Shown piece after piece: positions 10,401 to 23,000 of a stretch of DNA of 64,000 bases. A program made the position numbers and the translations under genes. Numbering within the stretch: position 1 is the stretch's first letter; each line of letters opens with the position of its first letter. Location: NCBI RefSeq assembly GCF_031877795.1, contig NC_133935.1:72186303-72250302 (forward strand), read 5' to 3'. The notes under the pieces are model-generated. The model had not been told where the DNA came from. It searched no databases and saw only the letters and a list, made by a program, of their open reading frames with translations. This DNA is from Strix aluco. Its lineage: Eukaryota > Chordata > Aves > Strigiformes > Strigidae.

Positions 10401-13400
10401 TGGTTTTAGGTCAGCAACAACTCATCAGTTTTCTCCCTTTAATATTCTCTTCACAGCTTTCCATGGCATTGTTATTCCTTTTGGGAGCTGGGACTGTGCT
10501 CAATTCCTTTCCCTGTTGATGCAAAGAATTAGACACTAATGCCTTCACAGGTTCCCCCTCCCCTGAGGGACCCCTCCCTTAGCCACTTGCTCTCCCACAG
10601 GCTGGGGTCGCTGGGCGATGGCATCGCCAGTGTTGGCCTCTGTGGGATCCGGTGTCACTGGTGTTGTGCCACTGGCAACTGTGGTGGTGGGGCTGCACCA
10701 CCCTCTTTGTGTTCTGCTTATTCCTCTATCTATCCTCCATGTCCCTGCTGCGGCACCCACTGCCACCACCAGGTCACCAGCCCACCCCTGCTCTGGCTTC
10801 TGTTCCCACCCCAGGCCTGTCTGCTGGCTGCAGGGCTGCCTTCCGATCTGGGAAGGAAGTGACAGGAGTATTTGGGTCCCTTTGGAGGTGTGACTGTGTT
10901 TGCAGGTCCCCTTGACCTCCTCTAAGCCTAAGACAGATGCTTGCGTGCACAGAAGTGCTAACACTTCTGCTCTGTCCTGCTTCTTACAGAGCCCATGAAA
11001 ACAGCTGAAACCCTCCAAGACAACCTTTTCTTCCATCGCAGCCAACACTTGACTTGAGAAGGGATTTTCATCAGCTTCACAGAGCATTATTACAGCATTG
11101 CTTCAAGTGCCCAGTGCTTCTATTGAATTTAAACCTTGGAGACTTTCTTGGACAGGCTCCTTGAAGGCCAGGGCCCTCTGTGCAATCACTCCTAGACCCT
11201 CCAATGTCAATCGGACATCAGGCAGAGACTCCTGTCACAGGCAGTGAACAACACTGCTGCTGCTTGTGAAATACCTCGGAACATCTGGCACGGGGTGTGC
11301 AGCTTTGAGGTCCTGACACTTGGCATAGGCTATCTTCACTCTTCCCACCCCATCTCTTGCTCTGGGATCACAGGAATCACTGTTCATGCCTTGCAGGAAG
11401 AGCCAGCACTCTGCTTCACCACAAGGTGCTTGAGCAGCCAGCTGCTCGTTGCAAATGCAAGCGGTGCTGCTGCGGATGGACCTGAGTCTCTCTTGACTCT
11501 GCTGAGGTCCTCTGGAGGAGGAGGACTGTCAACGCTGCCCCAACAGGTTCCTCAGCTTGTAGCATCTTCTGGCTCCCTTCTTAGCCAGGGGAGACAGGTG
11601 GGAGCTGGTGAAGTGTGGGAGCTGCTTCAGTGGGCATGGGGCTCCTCATCTCAGTGCTCAAGGGAGTTGAAGCTGGGCCAGCAAACTTTGCTGACAGGGA
11701 ACACCTGCCCTTATTGTGGTGAGGGGTGGGTGAGGGGTTCCAGGGAGCACGGGCAGGGATGCTGATGGAAAGAAACTGGAAGACTGAAGGAAAGGGGAGG
11801 TTTTGCACCATGCTGGCATGGATTCAAAAGGCCTTTGGGTGGCAGAGACAATATAAATGCAACACTGGTGGCAGACAACCATTGGTTTCACTGCAGGTGG
11901 CTGTGTGACTCCCATACCTCCACCCCCTTCCAGGTGAATGGGAGCAGTTTGTCTTTCATGTGAAAAGGCCAGTCTGCAGTGCACACTGTTGGCTCTCATT
12001 TTTCAGGGGACGATGCACAGCAGTGCCTGCTGAACCTTCCTGAAGATGCTGGTGCAGATGCAGCCTTCAATGGTGGTTCGACACATCCCATCAGTTCAGT
12101 TTTGAGGCAGAGATTTGGGGCACCATGAATCACCGTTCCTGCACTGTTCAAGCCCAAGGTGGCCCCCAGGTCTGTGAACAACCCAAAAAGACTTCTGATC
12201 CCTCCCATACCACAGCAAAGGCCAGCCTGGGCATCAGTCTCCCTTCAGCCCAGTGTAGCTGTCACACTCATGTTTCCAGGCTTGTGAGAAGAACTGAGAA
12301 AAATCCCACTGGCCAAGAGTCCTCTGAAGAGATGGGTTTGACCTGCCCCAGTGCTATCAGCACCCCCAGCCCCCATTCTGGCATTGCCAGAGATTGCCAA
12401 CATTTTGCACAGCACAGTGCAGTGCAGGTCCAAAGCACCATAAATACCATCCAAACAGATGCAAACCAGTTTGTCTTCCTCCCTGTAAATGACTATTAGT
12501 AAAATTGATGCTGTCTCCCTACCCCAGGCACGTCCAGGAGCCCTCAGCTTCAGGCCTCTAGGAAGACACAGACTGTGCTGAGCCTTGTTTGTCCTGGATA
12601 TCACACAAGGGGATACACTACCAAAGCACATTGGTGGAACCCTTCTGGTCAGAGGATCCGCTGTAAAATATTTAATATCAGGCACTTAAATGAGGCTGTG
12701 TCAGGTTGCACTCAGGGATGAGCTAAAGTTCGTGGGGAGCCTGAGTCACCCATGTATATTTGTCCCATCACTCACCTCAGAGACTATGCCCATGTGGGCT
12801 TACATGGGATCAGGCAGAGGCAGCTTTGGCTGAATGTCAGGATCCCAAAGGTCTCACCACATACCTGGAGGAGTCCAAACACAGAGCAGTCCCATGAGGG
12901 TACAAGCCAGAAGGACAGGTTTCCTCAGACATATGTGTAACATCTTGAACTCACTGCAGACCTTTGTTACAAAGTTGGCCAGGCACACCTATTTTAATAA
13001 GAAAAGAACAAATATTAAAGCAGTGATCCTACAGCAATGTGAAAATTACTGGTGTAGAGGAGAAGAGAAAATATTATGGTCTTGTTTTTTAAACTAGGAT
13101 TTGGTCTTCTCCCAGAAATATTAGCAAGTGGCATTGGTGCTGTCAATTAGCTGCACAGCAGTGGTGGCAGTGACGTTGGGGCCTTCTGCTCCAACCCTTT
13201 TTAAAGGCAGAAATGCAGGTCAGCCTGTCCCTGTCTGCCTGGGGCCACTGCAGATGCTCCTGCCCTCAGAGCCACAAAAACCCAACTCTGAAGAGAGCCA
13301 CATCCTAGGACAACCTGTACCCAGGAGAGACTTCCAGGCATGATCCCACTGAAGCCACCTTAACACAAGAGAGTTTCCCATGTTTATCATTATTATACGA

Positions 13401-16400
13401 AGCCTCCTAACTGAAAGCACCTATTTGGCTAATCCCTTTGTATTGTAGTGTTTTGGGTTTTTTCTCAGTTTCTCTGTGATGGCAAATGCCAGCCCTGGTG
13501 GTTTCTGAGAGCAGGTAAGACTTACCTTGTTGAATCTCACCCATTTCCTATCTTAGATCCTTGTGAAATTTGCCTCCCACCCTTTGATGCAGCAGGATGG
13601 TGGGTTATTCTTGCTTCTCCTGTCACCTCCCACCAGAAGCTGGGAAAATGGTGATTTCCTTGTGAAAAAAAAAAAGTGATTTTCCAAAGGCCATTAAGGC
13701 TCTGATTCTGCCTTCAGTTTATTCAGGTTTAGCTTGGGTTTAACTGAAGGTTTGTCAGCAGCTACCCAGGGGTAAATCAGAAATAGCTTCATGCCTGACT
13801 CATTCAATACTCCACCGCATCTTATCCCATCCGGCGACAGCTCCCCTTCGCATGCTCCTGCACAGATCTTGCTCCTGGGAAGCAGAGCTGGGGACCAAGG
13901 GCAGCTGGGAGGTCAAAGAACACTCTTAGAAGGGGCTTTAAAACCAAAATCTGGGAGGTCACTGCTTATGCCTCTGACTCCTGGGCTGTCAGCACCCATT
14001 AACGAAGCAAGACCTGCCCGTCCCCCCAGCCAGCAGGGCTCTCCCAGCCACTCAGTCCTCAGGTTTTCAGATGTCAGCTTTCCTGCCTCTGCCAGATGGA
14101 AATTGCAGAGGAAACAAATGTTTTCCCCAAAATAGTGCCTCCCTTTGTGGTTTTGAACAGACGTGTGTCACTCGCACTCCTGCTGAGTCTGGCTTTAGGT
14201 ACAGCTGGCTGCTCTGAGTAAGGAGGGCTATTACTTCTTCCCAGAGCAGATTGTCCATAGGATGGACAGACTTTGTATGTAATGACCCAATCTCTATAAA
14301 AAAAAATCCAAACCCAGGAGAGGAGCTATTGAACCAACCTGCTGGGCTGAGGTGAAGGCAACATGAGGCTGCATCAGCCAGCCAGGAGTCCAGAAGGGGG
14401 GTCCACACTGGCCCTGCTCCCCTTGCCTGGAGCCTGCTGAGACCCCATGGGTCAAGCCGGGTAACTGCGATGCACCAAGGGGAGGCTGTGACAGCAACAT
14501 CCCCACACTCCAGCCCTGGGTGCGGGAGAAGGTGCTGGACAAGCCGTGAGGGTAGAGGGATGGAAACCATGGCAGAAGGAAGAAAGGGAGCAGAGGACGG
14601 TACCACTGCTCTGGGTCTCCACTGAAGCTCTGATTTAAGGTTAAACACAGGACATAAACTTCAAACAAGCAGGTGGGAGAGTTTTCAAAGGATGCAGGGC
14701 CTTTTCCTTCCTCCTCTGCTCTTGAGAGACCTGCCCGGGGAGAGCAGGCATGGGGCAGAGCTGACAGGGAAAGCAAAGCAGTGCATCCCCCCAACCCCTG
14801 AATACCAGCTCCTAATGAAATTCATACAAATTTTAGGAAGTGATTGAGATGTCTGGAGTTTCCTCTACCTGTCACTGGCTTATTTCTAACGGAAACTGTA
14901 ATGAGGCGCCTGGAGGACAGGATCATTTAGTTTTCTTTACAGTAATCGCAATTTAGATACTCCATAATACAATAAGAGCAAGAAGGGAACGGCAACTGGA
15001 ACGACTCGCTGGCTTGTCAGGCCTGATGAGCTGCAACACAGTGGCCAGGCAGGCCCTGTCCTGCCATGTTGGGAATACAGCTTTGCAGTCCTATCTTGCA
15101 ATGAAAACTGCCCATTGCTGTCCTCGCTGTTCAAGGACGCCGACCAGAGGCACAACTGCCCTGCAGCCGCACACCTTGGTGCCCCAGCTGCCCTGCAGCA
15201 CCTCTCATGGCACACAGCTGCTCAGCACACAGCAAAAGCCAGCAGCTGCTGGAGGCAAAAGCACATACTCCTTTCAGCTCCTACGGACTCAGCTGGGCCT
15301 CTCTGAGGACCCTTGGTCACCCAAGTGTGTGCCCAGCACAGCCTGAGCATCCCACAGTGCTGAAGCCAGAGTGCAGAGGCACGTCTGCCCTTGGAAAGTC
15401 CTGGCTTGCACTGCAGAGCACTGCCTTCAAGCTGGGAAATTTTACCTACAAACCATAAACAGAGCTTGATGCACCTGCTTATGTATTTTATACATAGACT
15501 TATCTGCAGCTATCTCTGCAAAACAAATAAAACCCCTCCTCTGCTGTGCTGACCAGTGAGCACTCATTCAGCTCCCTTTACATCTGGGCAGGGCTGGTGT
15601 TTGTCAGCTGGGCAGGAGCTGCAACTAATGTGTGTATAATGTATAGTGCAGAGCTCAGCCAAGCTGCACCCTTACCTACTCTTGCTCTGAAAAGAAAAAA
15701 GTCCCTTTTACTCATTAAAATGCCAGACAAGGGCTTGGCCCTTCCTCTTGCTGAGCAGCTGCTGGCACCATTAGCACAGGACAACTCTCCTGTTTTGCCT
15801 TTTCATCCTGAACCTGCAGGAAAAAGAGCAGCAGGAGAAGTGAGGAGAAACCCACCACCATCTCTCAGGTGGTTTCCCTGGGGTTTTGTAGGGAGGAGCA
15901 GGACTTGAAGAGAGCAGCCAAAGACCACGTGCAGGCTCTCCTTGGCCACCAGCATAGGGACATTTGATGCCCACTGCCCCTCTCCTCAGTGCAGAGCACT
16001 GGCTGCCCCAGGAATGTGTGTGGGGTCTGGGGCTTGTTGCCTCCAGCCCCAGGCAGTAAATCAGCTCAGGCACCACCACTGCTGCCAACTGCTCCTGGTA
16101 GGGATTGGCATTCAACTGGTTTCACCTTCCCCTAACCCTCTCATGTTTACAGCTTCATCAAAAAAGTGGGTTCGGTACCATTTGCCTCTGTCTTCAATTT
16201 CTCCAGCAGTAATCTATATCTGTAGGTGACAGAAAACTAAAGGACCATCACCAAGGATATCCTAAACTCACACCCACAACCATCTGCTGTCTATGGGGGC
16301 TCCAGGTGTCCTTGGTGCAAATTCAGCAGCATTCCTTGCCACATGCCAGCCGCTCAGGAGTTGCGCAGGGCTGATGAGCAACTCTACCTCCTGCCCATTA

Positions 16401-16750
16401 AAGCCTGTCCCTCTCACAGCATCCTGCCCTGCCAGTCTCAGCCATCTCCTAAAAATCTGGTTAATCGTTTTCAGAGTGATCTGGGAATCTCAGCCAGCTG
16501 TGAAGTACAGCAGGAGACAGGCTGCTTAGATCTATCAGCGTGCATGTGTGAAGAAGGAAGCGTGTCCATTGAGGAGGACATTCCATGCTGGGAGATGCCC
16601 TGGGGGGAACATGGCAGGCAAAGAGGCTCCAGCCTAGGCAGGACTGGCCATGGCCCCAGTAGCTCTGTGGCAGGTGTCTGTGGGGCTCTTGACTGGGGTG
16701 TCAGCTCCACCAGTGGCATTGCAGAGAGAGAGGCTGCTCTTTGATGATAC
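7436..16750. other. Intergenic, GC-richer, no gene recognised
   Basis: Includes the longest unidentified frames of the left half: 11244-11765 (+, 173 codons), 10545-11087 (-, 180 codons) and 14067-14648 (-, 193 codons). All are low-complexity or compositionally biased, overlap frames on the other strand and match no family I know. A non-coding RNA cannot be excluded from sequence alone. Confidence 0.55.
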
Positions 16751-17247
16751 TGATGTAGTAAAAATTCAATAACCAGAGTTATTAAGCAGGTATTCCTTTA
16801 TTACAGCACTGGGGGTGTGTGGGATCTCTCCTCCTAACACACATACACAAGAGTTAAAAAGCCCTCAGGCTATACAGATAGTATATATACATATGCACAA
16901 GTTTTCTGAGAAAAGGTTGGAGTATTCAAATGATTTCTCAGAAATCATTTACATAGTTCCCACCTCAACCGTGCATGCTCTGTAAAATGTGGTGGTGGTC
17001 GTTGGGTGTTCTCTGGTGGTTGTTTGATGAAGGCTTGAAGTCTTCCTTGCCAGTAAACTTCTGACCTTTTGCTAATTTCCGCTGAGCTGTGTGCTTCAGG
17101 TGGTCAGAACCGGTCTCTATAATCCCAGTCTTCCAGGCAGATTTATCTTCAACAGCCTGCTGTTTTTATCAGTTCTCTGCAGCTAGGTGGGCAAAAGGCT
17201 CAGAGTCTTAAAGGTACAGATTAATTATTAACTTTTTCCCTTCATCA
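16751..17247 (-). mobile_element. Solo LTR, related family, opposite orientation (copy 3)
   Basis: 497-base element. Read on the minus strand it begins TGATGAAGGG and ends TACATCA, and it is flanked by ATAC on both sides (16747-16750 and 17248-17251). It contains a TATATA stretch (about 16889-16898), a stem with GTGTG/CACAC arms near 16813-16846, and AATAAA (complement of 16797-16802). The tail after the signal, with CCTGCTT and ATAACTCT, resembles the ends of the two LTRs at 6596 and 18296. The U3 part differs, so it is probably a different subfamily. No internal viral region is present. Confidence 0.75.
16928..16950. repeat. Perfect 11-1-11 palindrome inside LTR copy 3
   Basis: AAATGATTTCT at 16928-16938 and AGAAATCATTT at 16940-16950 are exact reverse complements around a single C. 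It lies in the U3-like part upstream of the TATA stretch and could be a dimeric factor site; the binding factor is unknown. Confidence 0.85.
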
Positions 17248-17251
17248 ATAC

Positions 17252-18291
17252 AAAAATCACAAATCCTTTTTTTTACTATGTTTTCTTCAGCAGCTTTTCC
17301 AACTGCCATTCATATCCCTCTCCTGTATCACTCCCTCAGCTCTCTACTGTCTCTCAGCTGCCAGACACACTTAAGGTGCCTGCCAGGGTCCTGGCAGCGA
17401 TCTCTTTCCATCCTTCAATCCCTCCTGCGCTGCACATAGCCCAGTGCTGCTGCAGAGAACAGCTGGGCTCATGGCCTGTGGTCCCAACTGCTGTCCCTAG
17501 AGCAGGGGCAAATGGTGCCACAGGGCCCCAGCTCTGATATCTTGGATGCAATTAACAAGTTAACAGCTTGTGCTGGGGTCCTTCCCTGTGTCTATGGTGG
17601 TTACTAATTAATTTATTTTAAAAACTATAGATTACACTTGTAGTCTTATACTAACTAAGCCTGCTGCTATGATTCTTTGTTGTAAAACTGGACTTAAAAA
17701 CATGGCTGCCCCTCTCGGAGAGGTGGGTGGGCTATGGCCCCTCAGCAGTCCTCACTGCCTGCACCAGCCCGGCTCAGGCCAGGGCAGCAGCAGGGCCACC
17801 TGACTCCAGCCACAGTAAAGTGCTGGGTCTGCAGCCCTCATCCACCCACACTCCTGGAGGAATAACCCTTCCATTTACCCTTTCCCTTACTCCATTTTCT
17901 CCCTTTACAAACCTAGACTACTACCTCATTCTCTGGTAATCACAGCTAGTCACTCTCATTTAGCTTCCACCCACAATACAAAAGCAAGCCCTAAGTGCCA
18001 TATTTAGCACCAGGGTGTGCTCACTGGTGATGGTGGATATTTTCCTCTTGCTTCCCAAAGCTTTCTTGATTCACTGATGTCCCCACTGCTCCAGAATGGT
18101 GTTACAGGGCACTTTTCCATGAGAAAATGGTCCTAAAAGGTTGGCTTTTACCTTATTTGCTGTGATGCTCATGTGAGTCTCCTCAGACCTGAGCACTGTC
18201 CTGCCCTTCCTGAAGCAGAGCTAGGGGTGTGCGCGCTACCTGGGGCACCAGCCGCAGTGTGGGATGCCCAGGGCACGTGTACTGGGAGGGA
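17252..18291. other. Intergenic spacer between two LTRs
   Basis: No ORF with family resemblance and no retroviral gag, pol or env motif is visible between the minus-strand LTR and LTR copy 2. Confidence 0.6.
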
Positions 18292-18295
18292 AATG

Positions 18296-19034
18296 TGATA
18301 CAGAGAAATGATTACTTCTTTTAAGACTTATTTACTTAGAGAAAACTGCTTAGCAACTTATTTACTTACTTCTAGCAAGTTATAGTATTACTTAGAGTAT
18401 TTTTTTAATATTGCTAAGAATCCTGCTTGCCCAGACTGTTCTGTGGAATTTTACCAAGGACTACTGTGTCCATCAAAACAAAGCAGTTTACTGTGAAAAT
18501 CTACCAAGAACTGCAGTGTTCAGCAAAATATCATGTTTTTGTCCCTGAGGAACAGGTGTGCTCTAACTAGTTGGGCCTCAGTAATGAGTAAAGATAGCCA
18601 TATACGGGTTGTAGAAGTGTCATTGGTTCCCTTAAATAAGATAGGATGAGTAAACCGGCTGGAAAACATTTTTGTTGTTCAAGAAATTGGCTAAGAGAAT
18701 CTACACATGCTCCGGGGAAAAAACAAGGTGAGAAAGACTGTGAGCCTTCCTCCCAAAGATCCCCGAAGACGACCACCAGGAGGGAATGTGCAGGTGCAAA
18801 GAGAACATAAACTGCTGACACCAGCCTTTTGAACTAACCCAGCCTTACTCATGCATATGGATATTTGTGTTATGTAATCCAATGAATATGTATATCCACA
18901 CTCTATCAGTTTTTGGTAACATGTGCGGTGGGTGTGCAAGCTTTGTGGAGAAATCCCCTTGCACCCCGGCGCCGGAGTAAACATACCTGCTTTATAACTC
19001 TATTCGAGTTGTAGAGTCTGTTTTCCGCAAGACA
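18296..19034 (+). mobile_element. Solo LTR of an endogenous retrovirus (copy 2)
   Basis: 739-base element homologous along its length to 6596-7285, with visible substitutions and indels. It starts TGATA, ends GACA and is flanked by AATG on both sides (18292-18295 and 19035-19038). The U3 direct repeats lie at 18437-18535 and the hairpin at about 18933-18965. The TATA position reads CTATCAG and the poly(A) signal AGTAAA, so both core signals are degraded relative to copy 1. No viral genes are attached. Confidence 0.8.
18437..18535 (+). repeat. Duplicated ~49-base U3 segment in LTR copy 2
   Basis: Counterpart of the tandem pair in LTR copy 1, with more divergence between units. Its presence in both copies shows that the duplication predates their insertion. 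Confidence 0.7.
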
Positions 19035-19913
19035 AATGCTGTTCTTAAATTGCCATCCAGATTCTTGGAACACGAGTTGGTGGCTCTGCTGGATGCAGCG
19101 TGGTGCTGGCTGGGTGTCCAAGCTCATTTAGCACCTCGTTGACTACCCCTGCCTGGTGTTCTTCTGGCTCTGCAAACTCTGCCACCATGGCAAGGAGCCA
19201 CCAGGCAAGCGTTGGGGAGCGGCTCCTGCCCCGTGCCCTTGATCCCACGCAGCACTTCTGTGGCACCAAGAGTTTAACATTGATTTCATGTGGTTTCTTT
19301 CTATCAGTCCCAGACAGCTGGTGCTAGATGTGTGGGTGCCCCTGCCTGGAGTGGGGTGAGGGTAAATGCCCACGCAGAGCTGGGAGGAAGGAGCTCGCCT
19401 CTGCGGAACAGGTTTGGGGACAGAAGAGAAGGAAGGAAAGGGAGGGAGAGGAAGGGAACACCTGCCCACAAAGTACAGGAATACTTTAAATATCCTCTTT
19501 TTCCTATTTCAGTCTAATAGGCTTTAAATAGGGCAACGTTTCAGCTGGTTTTGGCATTGTTAAAAAGAGTTCTTGAAAGTCTGGTACTTCCTTACAATGA
19601 CAGGTAATAGACAGATCTATTGATAATGACACAGTGCATGCATGAATGAGCATTTAAAATCTCTCTGTGCTGTGAAATACCTAACAGTGCCATAAAAAAA
19701 CCTCGCTAATACTGTGGGTGTGTGCTAAAACGTGTGTTTCTTTTCTTGCTAATTCTTCCAGGGCAGTGGGAAATGTTGCGGTGCAGCTGACAGCATCTCT
19801 CAAGTAATGAAATGCTGCGATTCAATGGTTTTCCACACTAGCAAAGGCATCACCTTCTTTCCATTTGTATTCCTCCAAGAGGCTTAGCAAGATGAGAAAA
19901 GCTACTTCAGAAG

Positions 19914-19936
19914 CAATTGCAGTGTGTCTGCAATTG
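19914..19936. repeat. Inverted repeat, 9-base arms
   Basis: CAATTGCAG (19914-19922) and CTGCAATTG (19928-19936) are exact reverse complements around TGTGT. Non-coding context; could be a factor-binding site or chance. Confidence 0.8.
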
Positions 19937-20024
19937 ACTTGTAGGTTTGGGGCTTTTTTTTTTTAAGGCTTTATCTGCTGTACACCTCTTCTTATGCTGG
20001 AGGGAATTTAGTGAGGGGTAAATA

Positions 20025-20039
20025 GCTAATTTCATTAGC
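20025..20039. promoter_or_regulatory. Paired TAAT palindrome, possible homeodomain site
   Basis: GCTAAT-TTC-ATTAGC is an exact palindrome with two inverted TAAT cores, the arrangement bound by paired-class homeodomain dimers (which prefer a 3-base spacer between TAAT and ATTA). It lies ~100 bases from another inverted repeat in non-coding DNA. Function is inference only. Confidence 0.35.
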
Positions 20040-23000
20040 AGTTGTAATTTCTCCATAGTGTGAGTTCTACTGATTGAATCACAGACTAAAATGCTAAAAA
20101 GGAGTTTGATTCTAAGCTTTTTGAAGGGTTACCAAAGTGCCATTTGCAGAGATTTGTATAGGTCTGAGTTAGAGAAAGGTGACAAATTTTGAGGAAGTCT
20201 AGATAGGAGAAAATGAGGATGACTCAGGTTTAAAACCAGTGGGGTTTCTTTTCTCAGATACTTGTCATTGTTGCAACAAAAGAGTGTCTGCAACTCCAAC
20301 TGGGGGACCAAACCACTAGCTCAACAGAGGGTCAGTGGGGGAGAGCATTATTAACTGACAGCTTGCATAGTAAAATGATTTTCTCTCTGCACCGAGGCAT
20401 TTATCTCTGAATTTTTACATGCTGAACGTGCAAAGCACAGATTTAAAGGCATCTGATAATGTTAATCCAATTATAGTTCTTTTTCAACATCCCTTAAATG
20501 CTTCTTCAATTCTTTTATCACGAGACTTAATTCTCTATTATGAATGAATTAGAGATATGAGGGAAATACCAGTTCTTGTTACTGAAGAAACTGAGTGGTT
20601 CAGCTTAGCCCAGTGCTATGAATCCCAAGGATCCAACAGCCTATTCTGTGTCCCTCCCTGTAAAGGAATTGTAGAGAATATTCCTGCTGATTTTTTTATT
20701 TTTGTTTACCAGCCCACGTGATTAAAATCTGAGTTCTAGCTCCCAAGCTATTATGCATCACGGTAATATGTGTGATGTTCATGTATTAAATGACAGGTAA
20801 CAATAGCTGACTGAGGACAGCAAGCCTGTCATGATTATAGAATTGACTGTACTTAATTATCAATGGAAATTGAGGACCAGTGACATCAAGAGCTAAAGTA
20901 CACAGAGATTTGGGTGCTCAGTTTGCAATGCCAGTGACCTGGTTTCCCATACTACTCAGCACCGTCTTGTAGGCCACGCTGGACGCAGAAGTCCTCTGAC
21001 TCCATTGCTTTGAGCTCATTTCTGAGACTCCTTGAACTCTCTGGTCTTCCTTGAACATGTGCTTGTGTATCCAGCTGGAAGCACTGATGACAGGAGCGGG
21101 CTGGCTCTGGTGCTTGCCTTTTCCACCGCCCGTGCTCTGTGAGCCGACGTAAGCAGTCTGGTGGAGGGGAGATGTCTCATGCTGCAGGTGAGTGAGAATA
21201 ATGGAACAATGAGGAACTAAATTCCCAGATATTGCAGGCAATAACGTGATGCCAGCTCTTTCATAAACTCATTTTCTCTTGGAAACAAGCCAGATTTACT
21301 GCTGTTCCAACACCTCATTGCAGTTATGCTTAGAAACCTCAGATGTGCAGACAAGGTCCTCTTGTACCAACTCGCTTGGCATGTCTTGCTCCTCACCTAA
21401 CTTTCACCATCCTGGTGCGACGACTGTGAGACTTTTCCCTTCTCATAGTCTTTGGTCACACGCAGGGGCTGGTCATCTCACCTGTCCACTGAACAGAAAT
21501 CTCCTAAGAGCCTCTGTCTTTACCAGCCCATTGAATCCATCACTTTGAAAGTGGGTTGCTGGAAGCATACATGTATTTCAGACAAAATCTCACCAGAGCC
21601 CTCCTCAGTCCTCCCGGTGCCTTCCTACCCACCCACCCAATCGAGTCCTCTTCTCCCAATGTATTATCTTTGCCTCTATCTTAATTAGGCCACCTACATT
21701 TGCAGGACTGACAAATGGGGCTTTGGGATGATATTTAACTCTTTAATGTATTATTTCCCTGTTCAGAGAGAGGCAACACAACTAGGCCATCCTTAGCAGC
21801 TGTCCAGCCTGTTCTGAGCAATTTCTAAGACAAAGATGATGTAATTTCCCCAAGATGCACTAGAAGGGGCCTCCACTTAGGGAGGTTTGTCTATCAGCCT
21901 GTATAAACCTTCCTTGCCGCCAAAGATGATAACGTCACCCGTCATCACTGACCTTTGAGAACAGCTCATTATAGCACCGCTTAGCACAGACACATGGTTA
22001 GAATGCTCCCTCTGGTCTTTTGCATATGAAACAAACCCAAGGGCTTTAATTTTTCCTCACAGGTTAAAAACTATCTGCTTTTTTTCTTTCCTGGACTCTT
22101 TCAAAATTATCTGCATCGTCCTTAAAGTGTGGCTCCACAGTCCAGACACAATGCCAAGCTAAGGCTTCAGCATGACTTAGCCTGGAGCAATGATTATATC
22201 CCTCCCCATACTAACATGACCGCTGTTACCATCTTCCAGGGTGATCTTTGCATTTTATGCAACAGTATCACAATTCAATTCTTATTCTGTTTGGAGTCCA
22301 GCTGTAATGGAGCTGTTTGGAGTCCAGAAGTGCTGCTTATCCAGGTATTTTTCCTTTTCATTTCATTTGGGTTTATTTATTTCCCTCCTGAATGCAGTAT
22401 TTTCCACTTTTTTTTTTTTTTCGCAGCAGTTTATTTCACTGATTCCCGACCTTCCCTCCAGTTAATCAAAACCAGTTTTGAATTCTAATCAGGCCTCCCA
22501 GCCTGCAATCCTGGCGAGCTGATGCATTCATTGGTTTTATAAATGTAGCCTCTAATCCCTTTGTTAATTGCATTTATGACAATATTTGTCAGAAACAGCC
22601 ATGAGAGACTCCTGCTGGGCTCCCCTCCTTTCCTCCAGGTTTGACAACCTATTGATATTTTCTGTTCCCTCCTGCTCAGAGAAAGCAATCAATCAAGGCC
22701 GTGTACTCACTCCGGTACTTTTGGGGGCTGCCAGTGCCAGTGGAAGTATTTAATGACATTGTGAGGGGATTAGTCACTCCCTTCTTCACAGAGAAGTTCC
22801 CCACCCTGCAGTACTCCTGTGCTCATGGAAACTAGCCAATTCGCTTCCCCCCAAATTCCCCTTGGCTGGTGATTGCCTCCTGATGGCCCACTCAGTTGAA
22901 GACACAGTTTTCAGCGCTAATCACTTTGCACATGCAGTCAATTGCTTTGATTTCATGATCAGCCTGAAGCAAACCGAACTACATAACAGCCGGTGGCACA

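Noticed and set aside
10545-11087. 180-codon minus-strand open frame
   Set aside because: No domain, heavily overlapped by open frames on the plus strand, GC-biased composition; consistent with chance.
11244-11765. 173-codon plus-strand open frame
   Set aside because: Serine/glycine/leucine-rich with no recognisable family, no splice or promoter context; not supportable as a gene.
14067-14794. Two overlapping minus-strand frames of 193 and 166 codons
   Set aside because: They overlap each other in different frames and resemble no known protein; probably compositional.
6596-19034. An 11 kb provirus bounded by the two same-orientation LTRs
   Set aside because: Each LTR has its own target-site duplication (CCAT and AATG), the two have diverged with indels, another LTR lies between them in inverted orientation, no primer-binding-site-like sequence follows copy 1, and no gag, pol or env frame is visible inside.
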